Shown here: positions 1-24,000 of the stretch, in pieces
Layout of the letters: each line of letters opens with the position of its first letter
Numbering within the stretch: position 1 is the first letter of the stretch
Assembly (NCBI GenBank): GCA_029465975.1
Contig: CM055748.1
Coordinates: 10,061,300 to 10,125,299 of the forward strand
Length of the DNA stretch: 64,000 nt
Direction: 5' to 3'
From: Dallia pectoralis
Taxonomy: Eukaryota > Chordata > Actinopteri > Esociformes > Umbridae
The notes under the pieces: generated by a model
Seen by the model: the letters and a program-made list of their open reading frames with translations, nothing else
Databases searched by the model: none
Told to the model about the DNA's origin: nothing
Position numbers and translations under genes: made by a program

Positions 1-1426
1 GGGACTGTATATTTCATACAATGTGTTGATTATTTTGCAGTTTAAAAAGGAAATAGCTGACCATTATTTCACATGTGACTTTTAGCATTGTAATCCATGC
101 AGCTCAGTCAAAGGCACTTTCAGTTAGGAGCAATCCAGTTATATTATGTTTACATGCATATGCGTTAAAGAATGTTAAGATTTTTTGAATGGAATGTAAT
201 CAACTGTTTTTTGCATTTGTCATTTTAGTTCACACTTCGTAGGATCGACTGATGTTACTATGCAGGGATTTGGGCAGCAAAATAAAGCCAAGAACTACAT
301 TTCAGCGCCTGGGTCTCCATTCAGTCAACTCGTCGCTCATCTTCAGTGTTTAGCTGTCTGTTTACTCGAGCACAGTCACGATCGTAGGGAATCAGAATAA
401 CTAGTTACTTAATATCTTTAGGGAGAATTCTGCATGTTTACACTTCGTTCCTCTTTTAGTGGACTAAATTAGTTTTTTTTTTCCACATTATCATTATATG
501 AAACAATAACATCCTAGTGTGTTTGGGACACTGGACGTTTTAAAGCATTGAGAGCCTCTCAGCCTATGTAAATGCCAGCCGATGTTACAATAATACCTCC
601 AAGTCATATGACCAGGATACACCAATACAGTCCATTCAGCAGTTCATTTCTAGAGTAGTTCAGAGATGTTCTTAGCTAGATTAGTTTGTTTTTTAATTAA
701 AGGTGAAAATACAATACCACTTAAAATAAATATTGTCTTTTTACCCACTCCTTTGTTTTTAGAATGTTTTATATGAATAACAATGTTGCAATTAAGATGT
801 TTGGACCCATTTTTAAATGATAAAATACAGAAAGAGGGTACCGTTTGGTACCGGTACTGAATTCTAAGTACTGGTACTGTAATGGGACTCAACTAAAGAG
901 CAGAACTTTAAAACAGTTAAATATTTATTACAAAAAATAACTGACGGGGAAACAGATAACTACAAAAACAAAATAATGGCATTGGCATCAGCCAAATAGT
1001 TATTTTAAGCATCGGCACAGAATTTCACAATCGGTGCCTACCTGCTACCATAATTTTTTTGTTGCCATTTGCACAATGCATACTGTTTGTACTTTGCATT
1101 TGCACAGATGCTTTCCGCTTGTACTGCACATGCTTACATTGTCCTTCATCTCATTTTCACTCACACATTGGTACAGTGACACACTGCTCTTTTGCTCTTC
1201 CCGGTTGGATGCAAACTCCTTGTATTGTTCAATGACAATAAAGTCGAAATCAGTCTACACTGATGCCTCGACCATAACATTTGCAATGTGCCTCTAGGAC
1301 ACAACTTGATTTAGAATATTGAGATGATTATGTGCCGCCGGTTATGCTGTCCTGTCTCTTGCCAAACAACAAATCAAGAGTACTTTGTGGTTAAACTGTA
1401 TTGTGTGCTAAAACAGTTCTACTCAC
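1..1426. other. rpa1 intron 3 (no coding sequence seen), with repeat remnants
   Basis: AT-rich intronic DNA between rpa1 exon 3 and the left edge. The segment about 1040-1245 ends in CAATGACAATAAAGT, a common 3' end of fish interspersed repeats, so it is probably a decayed repeat. No rpa1 exon 4 or other exon was recognised. Confidence 0.4.
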
Positions 1427-1967
1427 AAGACATAGAGTACTGTCCATCACTCATCATCAGACGATACCGGGCTGGTCCATTGCCTCCATCTATTTTACGG
1501 ATGTTCTGAAAGAATGCGTACAGAACATTTTTATGTCATGTGGCTTTCTCAGAAAAATTGATGTGAAAACCTATGAATATATTCAATCAAAGTAGTAAGC
1601 AAACCGACTTTCTATCGAAATAATATAATCCTTAGACAACTGGACCAGTGGTAGCCAGCCAGTCAGTCAGTCAGCCAGAAAACGACCAGTTATGGCAGTA
1701 GTTCAGTCAACTTACATAGTAAGTTTGGCTATAGTTACACGCACACACACTACGTCCACTTATACTCACAATTAATTGTAGAACTGGGTTGGGTACATCA
1801 TTGGAGCCTTTGGTTAGAGCCTGGTGAAAGAGCACACAACATTTTGAGACAGATGGCAGATATGAGACACTGTGGCTACATAGCTAGCAGCTAGCTCAAA
1901 ACAACATGCTATATAACGACGTGTCATAACCTACCTCTATCGCTCCCTCGGTCAGAATATTAGCCAT
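1427..1967 (-). CDS. rpa1: rpa1, replication protein A 70 kDa subunit, N-terminal exons (partial)
   Basis: Three coding exons are visible on the minus strand. Exon 1 is 1967-1935 (MANILTEGAIE, donor GAG|GTAGGT), exon 2 is 1820-1770 (begins ALTKGSND, ends VLQLI) and exon 3 is 1505-1427 (NIRKIDGGNGPARYRLMMSD, ends phase 1 before GTGAGT). All junctions are GT-AG and keep frame. The peptide matches the start of the RPA1 N-terminal OB fold (human begins MVGQLSEGAIAAI and later has INIRP..PPRYRLLMSDG). RPA1 is the large subunit of the single-strand DNA binding heterotrimer used in replication, repair and checkpoint signalling in the nucleus. The next exon (expected to begin near FMLATQLN) was not found in 1-1426, so the rest lies left of the window. 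It is transcribed away from wdr81. The exons are too short to appear as ordinary open reading frames; identification rests on the joined peptide. Confidence 0.88.
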
Positions 1968-2039
1968 GCTAAAGCCGAGTTTGCAGCTGGGTACGGTGAT
2001 ACTAATTACGTTTTTAACACAAAGTCAGATGTGACAATG

Positions 2040-2200
2040 TTCCCTCTACAGTAACAGCGTTTCCTGCTCTAAGTCGGAGGCGCCAAATGCAGCCCAGACC
2101 GCGCGAATTGTTTGTAACGTGGTGACGTTGTCGACGTCATTGGGTAACGTACTGCTCCGCCTTCGGTTCCTCACAATTCCGGGTCCGGTTTGAAACTTAC
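2040..2200 (-). promoter_or_regulatory. probable rpa1 promoter with E2F site
   Basis: A CpG-containing stretch lies just upstream of the rpa1 start codon (1967). It contains TTTGGCGCC on the minus strand at 2087-2079, an E2F consensus typical of replication genes. Around 2125-2150 it also has two TGACGT/GACGTC half sites (CRE-like) and an inverted CCAAT box (ATTGGG near 2139). The transcription start cannot be fixed from sequence. Confidence 0.5.
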
Positions 2201-3700
2201 CAGATCGTTGACCAATCCCGTTAAGGTTGTCATTCTACGTCATACTGTTACTATATTCAGTTAAAGCCGCGGTAAGAGTCGAGAAAAGAAAGATGTTTAC
2301 TATCTCCCCAAAAAATCTCAGTCACAGTGACCGTCAAATAGATTGTGAGTAACAACATCTGTTTTTGATCAGAGCATTTTGACAACGAATACATGACCCT
2401 TTGAGTTGTGTGTATTCTTATTATCAAAGTTTGTGAACTACACAAGCTTCAAATGAACCAAGTCTCTAGAGCCAAAAATACTCAAATGTAGTTATGTGCA
2501 TGTCGTACGCAATTCCTTCATATTGAATGACTTTTATATCTAACTAAATCTAAATGTATTTATTACTAACTACTTTTTTGCTTAGTAAAATCCAACTCAA
2601 CAAAAATAATTGAACTTTCTATCGCAACTTTGAATAAGCTACCTATCACCATCACACAGCTGCAATCAATCAATCCATTTGATTTTATAACTTGAATTTT
2701 TATAACACAGTGATAGAAAAATATGGGTCGAATATAGGAAGAAATCCAGATAGGAACCAGGTTTTGACAGGTGGCTGTGCCGAGTGTACTTTTAGGAGTT
2801 TAATAATTATAAAATGCATATGTGTTATGTCTTTAAAAGAGTCCAGGTCAGACGCATGACCAGTCGAACAGGTACATCCTGGGGCAGTGCAGGTAAATAA
2901 GGCAAGTGGAAGGTGGAAGCGTCAGGTATCCTCAGTTACTTGGTCTGCAACGCAACCAGGAGGTCATTAGGAAAGGTCAGTTACACACATCCTATGGCTT
3001 GGTAGGACCCACGGTCTGGTCTATGGGCTCTTGTACCTAATGTAAACAGAACAAGATTCAATGAAAAGTCAGAAGTTTCCTTCTCCTGTGGCACCGTAAC
3101 ATAGAAGTGTAATATCTGGGGCTGAGACTGGGGGGTCCAGTGAAATTGTGTCCCTAACTCGTGTAATCCCTGGACAGGGCCCAACAAGCGTGAAATCAAT
3201 ATACCCACGTTACCAAGCATCAACCAAGAAACACCAATCAACATCAGGCTACAGTCTAGCAATGCTTTTTTGTGGGTAAAGGATGATTTGTCAGGAGACT
3301 ACGCCATTTAAACCAAATATACACCAGTATTATTTCGCAACATTTTTTTTTTCAACGTTGATCGAGTGAAATGTTCCACCAGACCATTTGCAAATATTTG
3401 CAGAATTGTCTTAGAATGACATTATCCCACCACCACTACTTTGCAACATTTAGTTCGGTGAGATCATTCCTCACCTTTATCTAAAAAAATAATCGTTTAT
3501 AAATCAAACACATGATCCATCCATATATATTTTTTTCAATTCAACCAAATTGATTATATATGTACCAAAAAAAACAGATTTCATAATTTTAAGATGAATT
3601 GCGGCCGCCTCAAATCTGTCCACAGTATATAATGGCAAGTATATAATGGCCTTCATGTTCTTTGACTGACTAATTCAACAAACTGTACACATATATATAT
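2201..3700. other. intergenic DNA between rpa1 and wdr81
   Basis: I read both strands and found no exon, RNA gene or complete repeat here. The open frames present are short, lack family resemblance and have no convincing splice context. Confidence 0.4.
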
Positions 3701-3735
3701 ACATACATACATACATACATACATACATACATACA
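3701..3735 (+). repeat. (ACAT)n microsatellite
   Basis: About nine uninterrupted ACAT units follow a short AT run. They end a few bases before the E-box cluster upstream of wdr81. Confidence 0.9.
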
Positions 3736-3739
3736 GTCG

Positions 3740-3870
3740 GCATCACGTGACGGGGCGTTCCCGGGGGCGTTTCCAGACAACCGTTTGTATGTGTGGGTGT
3801 GGAATTCCAACTCGCGTCACAGTATCACATGAGCGCGTGTGGAATACAGAGGGGGGTCACGTGACGTGAG
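3740..3870 (+). promoter_or_regulatory. probable wdr81 promoter with CLEAR/E-box motifs
   Basis: This short CpG-containing region has a perfect GTCACGTGAC at 3856-3865 and a 9/10 match, ATCACGTGAC, at 3742-3751. A weaker ATCACATGAG lies near 3824. GTCACGTGAC is the CLEAR-type E-box bound by TFEB/TFE3/MITF (also USF and MAX). A strong splice donor, CAAG|GTATGT, follows at 4057/4058, consistent with a non-coding first exon starting near 3870. Promoter function is inferred from motif content and position only. Confidence 0.5.
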
Positions 3871-4057
3871 TTTGGATTAAACAACATGGCTCCTGTCAGA
3901 GAACAAAACATGTCACTTTAATGCTTCTTTGCTGGCTAACAAATGAACTCAAGTTGATTCGGCAAGAGTACAACACCCGGGGCATCGGCTCAAATGTACA
4001 ATCGTAATTGATTGTGGACGCAGAATGGAGCTTGACGTGGTATAAACTGCTGTCAAG
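3870..4057 (+). other. candidate non-coding first exon of wdr81
   Basis: The segment between the E-box cluster and a consensus donor (CAAG|GTATGT at 4057/4058) could be a 5' UTR exon. It would splice to the acceptor TGCAG at 4991-4995, 84 bases before the wdr81 start codon. The 5' boundary is a guess. Confidence 0.3.
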
Positions 4058-5078
4058 GTATGTCAGGAACACATACAGGCTAATGTGGCTAACTAGCAGC
4101 AGCTAACTGTTAGTGGGAATCTCTATAATTGCTCGATATGCTCTTGGGTCGTTTTATACATTTTCATAACGAGTGAAGTTATCGTTGAATGCATTTAATT
4201 ACATTGCATTTATTATAAAGTTTCATCGGACTCTGGGACTAATAGAAGACCCAAACAGTCAAGTAACTGTGATCAACTATAGTAGCTAGTTTCAAATGTA
4301 ATACACTAACACTTCAAATCCAGACGAGATCGTCTTCTTTCCAGATAGTTATATATCTATCGTCTCATCTTCAGACTTTAGGGCCCATGTTCACATTCGT
4401 TCATCATCCAGTGGGTTTCACTTTGTGGTCTGCTGGTGATTCAGTTGTCTGCAGCGATTTCCTGTAAAAGCCACAGGAGAGGCAAGTCATGTGAGCGGAG
4501 TTCAGGCTACATAGACAGCAGTTGGAAAAAGACAAGCTGTCATGTGCATGTCATAACCCCTCATCTGTTATCACTCAGTTCATATAGACGCGCCTGTACA
4601 ATATCACTTAATGAAGTGTGTAAAGTGCAATGTGAATACGTTTTCAAGAAAAAAAGTTTCTCTGCCATCCTTTTATATATTACAAAGTGTTGTTGTGAGA
4701 AGTGCATGTGATTGTATAACTGGGTGGATATCATGCTGTGGAAATGACAATGACGTTGTGAAATCACACAATCAGATATTGCTAATATTTTCCAGCTATT
4801 TTCCTGCTATATTTGGAAACAGTTTCCATGTTGCACTTGTATTTGCATTGAATCGCGGATACTTTTTAAAATAAGCCTACTAGCTCAATTTTAGTAGTAA
4901 TATGTTGTTAACATTCACCAAGGCCTACTAAAATGATTATTGTTATCTTTTGTTAGCCATAATAATAATGTGAATATGTGGGGTCCTCTGTGCAGGTTGT
5001 AAGGAGGGGGCCAGTAGAAGAACAACTGGACTGTGTGTCCCTCTAGTCAGTCAGTCGGGCCTGGATGAGCGTGTTACC

Positions 5079-16893
<11,815 letters not shown>

Positions 16894-17418
16894 CGCTAAC
16901 ATGTAACACAGTGGCTCAGCTAGCTATAGCGTCTGTCTGGATACTGAGCCTTCCTCAGCTTGTCCTTGTGTGGGTCCAAGACAAGTTGTCAGGTTTAAAT
17001 TGGAGAGAGCATTATAACACCGGTCTGGAGACTCTAACTGAGAGGACGTCCCGCCGTCAATCTAGTGGTAGCCAACTAAATTAATTTACGATGGTTTGTT
17101 ATATCACTACATTTTGGATAGATTTATCAAGGAGAAAGAGTGTTAGCATCTATCTCTAAATCATTTTACCATAAGTAGTCCCATCTTTGACTATGTCAAT
17201 ATTCTATTTAAAAGAATGGCTTACAGGAGTTGCTGAATAAGGTGAAGCCTGCTTTGTTTCTGATATGGTGTTTGCATTTTCCAAATGGATGCATTATCTG
17301 CCCAATCAACCAATACCAAAAACCATTGATCTCATATTCCCACACCTCTAATTCTTATCATCCTAACATTAGATTGGAACTTGAAGCTGATAACTAAACA
17401 CTGAATAACTATGCAGTA

Positions 17419-17456
<38 letters not shown>

Positions 17457-18585
17457 TGTGTGTGTATGTGGGGGGAGGGGCACTTTTATAAAAGTCTGTT
17501 TGCCATGTCTTTCTAAATGAATAATGTTGTTCTGTAGCTTTTCTAAACTACACATTTAATGTATATCCAAAACGGTCACCCTTAAAAGTCCCGTCAAGTC
17601 TCTGTGTGTTGATTTGTGCATCATTTGTGTGTGTGTCTGAGTCATCGCTTGTGTTTATATTTTTATCATTTAGCATCAGTGACATAATCAAGGTTTTCAC
17701 ATGCACTCTTCTAGTTGGCTATGGAGTGGCTTATGGCCAAGTGGTCAGTGTAGGACACAGTGGTGACCTTGAGCAGTGAGCTTAACCCTAATTGTTCATT
17801 TAGTTCTGTGGATGAGAATCTGCTAAATGACTAAAATGTACATTTGTGGTTGAAATTGAGTCCCGGAAGGAAATGTGGGTCTCTGTCCTGAAAGCAACAC
17901 GTTCTCCTTTATAGCCGGTTTAAAGTTATTTTTCACACTTCCTGGTTGTATACTTTTGGCACTTTTTGCGTTTTGTTTGTCACTTTATAGGTCTCATGGA
18001 GTAGGCCAAAAGCATACATCTCCATCGAACCGGCGAAACTTCTAGCTCTTACTCAGGAAGTGTCCATACCCATGGATATAGTACTCACTGTCAAACGTTT
18101 CAAAATGTCCATTTTTATTTCTAATTCAATATAAGCCAACTGAAATGCATTGCGTAATGCAGACGTGTTAAGTATCACTGTGGCTATGGAGGAGGAAATG
18201 GTGCTATTGGGTTTGTGACCAACACAGTCATGCATGGGCTCAAATGTATTCAGCACGGAATATGACTGTGACAACTATATATTGGTCAAATCTCACTGTC
18301 CAATGAGGACGTAATTCTCAAGCCACTCGACTTTCACACTTCAGGTGGATCAGAAGACATGTGAAATGGTTGTTCCCGTTTATGTACGTCTGTCATTCAA
18401 ACCATCAATGCCAAAATATTGTAATGCCGATTAAGGTCATATTGTAATGTACAGGTACAACGGGATCGAATAATCCAAGCCAAAATAAAGTTGAACTCAG
18501 TATTGTAATATATATGCCATATATTGAATCACAAATTGGCTGTGTAACCTAGACAACAATAAATGTGTTTTGTAAATCAAGTATG
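16894..18585 (+). other. wdr81 3' UTR (inferred), with TG tract and SINE remnant
   Basis: Non-coding sequence after the TAG stop. It contains a (TG)n run at 17421-17465 and a decayed SINE-like segment about 17700-17845 ending TCTGCTAAATGAC. The first good AATAAA signals are at 18484-18489 and 18558-18563. A 3' UTR of about 1.6 kb is inferred from these; earlier non-canonical sites are possible. Confidence 0.45.
18484..18563 (+). terminator. candidate wdr81 poly(A) signals
   Basis: Two AATAAA hexamers at 18484-18489 and 18558-18563 are the first canonical signals I see downstream of the wdr81 stop codon. Confidence 0.4.
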
Positions 18586-18599
18586 TATGAGGAGTTATC

Positions 18600-20380
18600 T
18601 GCTACATGCATCCAGTTTTAATGTGCCGTACGTATCATTTGATTTCACCTTATTATTCTAAATGGAAGGTATATCTCATAATGCCTATTAGGAATGTTTT
18701 TCATGGCTGTTTGTCATCTTCAAGACTACTTCTTTTTATTCTCACTATTTTCATGTTATTAATGACAAAGCATTCGTTTGTGTTTTTCAGAGAGACATGT
18801 TGACCTGTGCTCCTCTAGCTGTGTAAACTTGTCACACAAGTAACCATGTTCCCATCAGACTTGCTATTTACATTTGTCTTCTACTTTTTCCTGTGTAACC
18901 AACAGCATAGACTAATAATCAAGAATGTACTCGGTTTTTAAAAGGCACTTTGTTGCACATTGTCAAGAAGAAATTGTCAAACTACAAATCAAGTGCTTAT
19001 TTTATTAAAGGGTTTGGTTAAAGTATCCACACAATCTGATTCAGGTTCCTACATTAAATGTTTTTGTCCTGGTGCCGGACCTCCCCAAAGGCCATTCAGA
19101 GAAAGGCACATACAGCGTCCTTATTGGACAAAGTCCCCTCCTGATGTTTGTCTACTCTCCTGTCATGTGATCTCTATAGTTACCACCTACTTTTTCTATT
19201 AAGAATCTGTTCACTTCATAACTGTGTTTTTCTTGTCGTCGTTCAGAGTCGTCAAATTCGGTTAGTATTGTTCTACACGTCCAATCATTCCACGTTTGCA
19301 CCTACTGAATGTCACTGACTCTGGAGGAGTGTCCCAATCGTAAACTCATGATGAGTGATTCCTTTGATCTCTAATGTATTATTCCACTCCAACACTTTGA
19401 CCCCAGCTAGTGGAAACAGAGCACAATGTGTTGCTTCACACATCTCCTCTATGGCAACACAGGCTTTTCCAACACAGCGGATTAAGTTCACTGTGATTAG
19501 TAATGATGTATCGGGCTCTGTGAGGCTCCCCCGTTTGACCCTGGATCCCTCTCAATATTTACATTCACTGAACAGTAGTGACTTATATGAAGCACAGATC
19601 AATGGAAGTTGATGTTTAACAGACTCCTGGGCCACTGGCAGTACTTCGCAGAGATGAATTCAACCATTGCACATTTAGTGTGTCTGGCACATTGCTCTCT
19701 CTCCTCTAGACAGGATAGCAGGTTTCCTATCTTGATTGTGTCAAGGTAAGATTTGGAAAAGTGGGTATTTCTGATTTTGGTGGATGAAATCGAATGGAGT
19801 CTAATTGCATGTTTATCTGGGACTACTTTATAGATGAGGTGTACGGTTACGTTTGAACTTTTTGCGTCTGCGGTCTAGTCGTAGGCCTTATGGTTTTAAT
19901 CATGCCGATTAAATATCACCTAAGGTTTATAATGGGTTCGTTTGAGTTCAGATCTCCAAGTAATCTTATGATTCATCTGTTCTGTGTAATATTGTAAGCT
20001 CATTTAGGATGTTTTGCATTCGTTTCGTGTCTTATGAACAAGAACTGTATAACTGCAGGTCTCCAATAGTCACCATTTGCAAGCAGTCTTATTACTGTTT
20101 CAGACACCAGATTTGAATGCAGTGCTATTGAGCTATCGAGCTATCATGGCCGTTTACAAATTTTTACAGGTTTTTATTTGGCAACCATTTCACGTGACGT
20201 AATGCGTTTTACAGGTGAGAATATTTTGTATGATATACTTTTGGCACATTTTTCATCTAAGAAATAATCTGTTTCAGAATATGATTCAGTGATTTGCTAT
20301 AAACTGCAAAATGCTTCACTATTTGGCACCAGAGTTTGGCGTTGTCCTTCCAATGTGATTCATTTCTTTGACGGGAATTG
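18600..20380. other. intergenic DNA between wdr81 and serpinf2
   Basis: No protein-coding exon recognised. A non-coding first exon and promoter of serpinf2 could lie here, since the start-codon exon at 21019 begins with an acceptor, but I cannot place it. I looked for the mir-22 hairpin that neighbours WDR81 in mammals and did not see its mature sequence. Confidence 0.35.
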
Positions 20381-20386
20381 TGAGGG

Positions 20387-20995
20387 CCAGCCTTGTGTTT
20401 TAACGGGCCTTGTGTTTTAACGGGCCTTGTGTTTCAACGGGCCTTGTGTACTAACGGGCCTTGTGTACTAACGGGCCTTGTGTACTAACGGGCCTTGTGT
20501 ACTAACGGGCCTTGTGTACTAACGGGCCTTGCGTTTAAACGGGCCTTGTGTTTTAACAGGCCTTGTGCGTTAACAGGCCTTGTGTACTAACGGGTCTTGT
20601 GTTTTAACGGGCCTTGTGCGTTAACAGGCCTTGTGCGTTAACGGGCCTTGTGTACTAACGGGTCTTGTTTTTTAACGGGCCTTGTGTTTTAACGGGCCTT
20701 GTGTTTTAACGGGCCTTGTGTGTTAACGGACCTTGTGTGTTAACGGACCTTGGGCACTAACGGGCCTTGTGTACTAACGGGTCTTGTGCGTTAACGGGTC
20801 TTGTGCGGGCCTTTTGTTTTAACAGGCCTTGTGTTTTAACGGGCCTTGTGTTTTAACGAGCCTTGTGTTTTAACGGGCCTTGTGTTTTAACGGGCCTTGT
20901 GTTTTAACGAGCCTTGTGTTTTAACGAGCCTTGTGTTTTAACGGGCCTTGTGTTTTAACGAGCCTTGTGTTTTAACGGGCCTTGTGCACTAACGG
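20387..20995 (+). repeat. 17-bp minisatellite, about 35 copies, just before serpinf2 first coding exon
   Basis: Tandem 17-bp units of AACGGGCCTTGTGTTTT with TACT, GCGT and other variants. The array stops about 20 bases before the acceptor TGTTGTTTTAG|GCCGGC at 21018. The acceptor itself resembles the unit (TTGTGTTTTAA followed by CGGGCC). Confidence 0.95.
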
Positions 20996-21033
20996 CTTGT
21001 CGCCCTCTGTTGTTTTAGGCCGGCTGTGCGGAC

Positions 21034-24000
21034 ATGGAGCTTCATCTACTATCACTCCTGTTGTTCTGTGTCTGCAAACCAGGACTAACTGTAAAGCTCT
21101 CAAACTTAACATCAATCATCTCTACCTTTTCTGAATGACACAGTTGTAATGTGATACAGTCTAATATTGTTTTCCTTTCACGCAGAACGAAGAGTTGTTA
21201 AATGATTCTCCAATCCCGCTTATCCCATTGATGCCCAGCCATCCCATCGAGGTCAGTCCCACTGCAGAATGCACAGCTCTCATACTCTCCCCATACTCTA
21301 CTCATACTCTCCACATACTCACCTCATACTCTCCACATACTCTCCTGCATACTCTCTACGTACCCTCCTCATACTCTCCACATACTCTACTCATACTCTC
21401 CACATACTCTCCGCATACTCTCCGCATACTCTCCACATACCCTCCACAGGCCTCTTTGCTCTGCATTGTCTTAAACAAACCCCATTCACTCGTCCAGGAA
21501 TCAGGGAATTCTGCCCCTAGTACACACAAGCCTTCAGAACCGGGCCCCCGGTCCGAGGTCACCGTCGCCCCACTCTCCGCCTCGACCAGTGGCTCTGGTG
21601 GCGACTCGTCTGAGGAAGACCACCAGCAGCAGCAGGATGAAGGATGTGAGGCCCAGGCCCGCAGGCCCAGATCCAGGAAGGCTTTAGCCTATGCTATCCA
21701 GAAGCTGGGCATGAAGGTGTTGGGCCAGATGAAGACAGGACCCGAGCAGCCCAATGTCATCATATCTCCTCTCAGCATATCGCTGGCTCTCTCCCAGCTG
21801 GCGCTGGGTATGTTCCGTTTCATCTATTAGTGGTTAAGCGCTGTCAAGTTAACGTAGAACTACTGTATAATCACAACTTGTAGCTATGGGTGCGCACCTG
21901 GCCATGGGCTGGAATGTCACTGGGGAAAGTGCTGAAAAACAGTGGGCAGGGTTCAAATCCCTGCTGTAGCAGTACATGTGCACTGTAGACAGCGGTCTAG
22001 ACTGCTTGAACATCCTTTTTGCTACCGATTGTTTTCAACTACAGATTGTTTTCAACATGGCGAATGTCTGTTCCAGTCTGCAGTCAAGTCTAGCTAGACT
22101 TTTTGTGAAAACAATGTAAAAATCATAATATGTATATATAATTTTTTACAACCTGGTTTGCCCACAGTGGATTGTCCACACTTAATATATCTCCACCGTA
22201 CAAGTGATGATGTTGATGGTAGTACTATCGTTTCGATGCCTGTGTTAGTTGCTTTCAGTTTCCAATGATTAACATGTTTTTCTGATTCTGTTTATGAAGC
22301 TGATAGGACTTACAGATCTAGACTTACATCACCACACAGTCTTACTTTAATACACAATGAAACGTCGTAAGACCTCTGGTCACGGAGAGTTTCTGTCTCA
22401 TGTTACCATACAGTTACACGCAAAAATTATTTTAACCCGGTTCACTTCAACACTAACCTGCCAACAAGTCTTGTTCTAAATGTACTATTGTACTTTGAAA
22501 AAATGCTCATGGAAAAGGTGGCCCCCTATTGTATACTGTTTGGCTCTCTGGTCAAAAGTACTGCACTATATTTAAAAGAATAAGACATCATTTGGAACAT
22601 AGTCACCATAACAACCAAGAAAGGGTACTGCTTTAAATGTTGAATGGAAACATGTGTCTGTATTTTTCTCAGGAGCCAAGAATGAGACAGAGGAACTACT
22701 GATGAAGCATCTCCATGGTGAAACTCTGCCCTGCTACCATAGGTCCATACAAAACTTCCTGGAACGCCTCCGTAAAAGCGACCTGCAAGTAGCCACACGA
22801 ATCTACCTGCAGAAAGGTCTGTGTTGGAGTCAGTTTCTACAGCTTCAGGGTTTGGGTCAGTTCCTGCTGTTTCAGGGTTAGGGTCAGTTCCTGCTGCTTT
22901 CGGGTTGGAGTCAGTTCCTATTCAATACTTGTATATTAATAATAATGCATTGTATTTATATAGCGCTTTTTAATACCATTATATAAATAAACATTCCAGA
23001 GTGACTAGCTCGTACATGATTACTTTATTATAACACTATGATTATGTCTGAAAGTGTCTTGATGTCTGTTTCAGGTTTTGAGCCCAAACCAGAGTTTGTG
23101 AATCAGTCTCAGCATATATATGACTCTGAGCCGGTGACCTTTAACGGAGTGGCTGAGGTCAATGAGTGGATAGAGAAGGCCACCAATGGGAAGGTGACTG
23201 ACTTCCTGACCAGTCTACCGCCCAATCTGCTCCTCATGCTAATCAATGCGGTCTACTTTAAAGGTTTGTCATAGTCTCGTTCCACTCACAACCCTTCTGT
23301 TTTTTCTTCTGCCTTACCCAATTTGCACAGTGGATCATTTTCACTTGTATTGCTGTCATACCTGTTTACATTCTTTGAATTATTCTGTAATTACGGTCAT
23401 ACAATTGGTGCATAAAGATTCACTTTCACTTTATACATTTGGTATATAGTCTCTCTTTTGTATTTTGTATAGTTGTTATTGCCTATCAATGCTTCTCTAC
23501 TCATCTACTTATACCTCATCCTGTAATTACTGTATATTGACTCTCCACTTGATCCTGTATTGCCATGTAGAATCCCACTGCTATTTGCACTCTTGTATTC
23601 TGTGTATTTAATGTGTAAATGTATGTTGTCTTGCATGTTTTTGCTTTATATTGGCCATGGTCACCGTTGCAAATTAGAATTTGTTCCTAAATCAGCCAAC
23701 CTAGTAAAAATCAAGGCTAAATAAGTCTGTTTTTTTAACATTATCTCCATAATCCCATTTCTTACTACATAGGAGAATGGAAGGCTCGCTTTGACCCACA
23801 ATTCACTTCCAAAGATGTATTCTACATTGACGACAAGCATTTGGTCAACGTGGACATGATGATGGGGCCCAAATACCCGTTGAGTCTGCTCATTGATGCT
23901 AATCTGGAGGCTCAGGTAGGACTTGCGACCACTCTCGCCCTCTGCTGGTTCACCATCATATCAACACTTAAAATATATACGTTGGAATTCAGATAATTTC

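Noticed and set aside
16900..21000. mir-22 hairpin expected near WDR81 from mammalian gene order
   Set aside because: The mature sequence was not seen on either strand by reading; the side of wdr81 that carries it in mammals is occupied here by rpa1.
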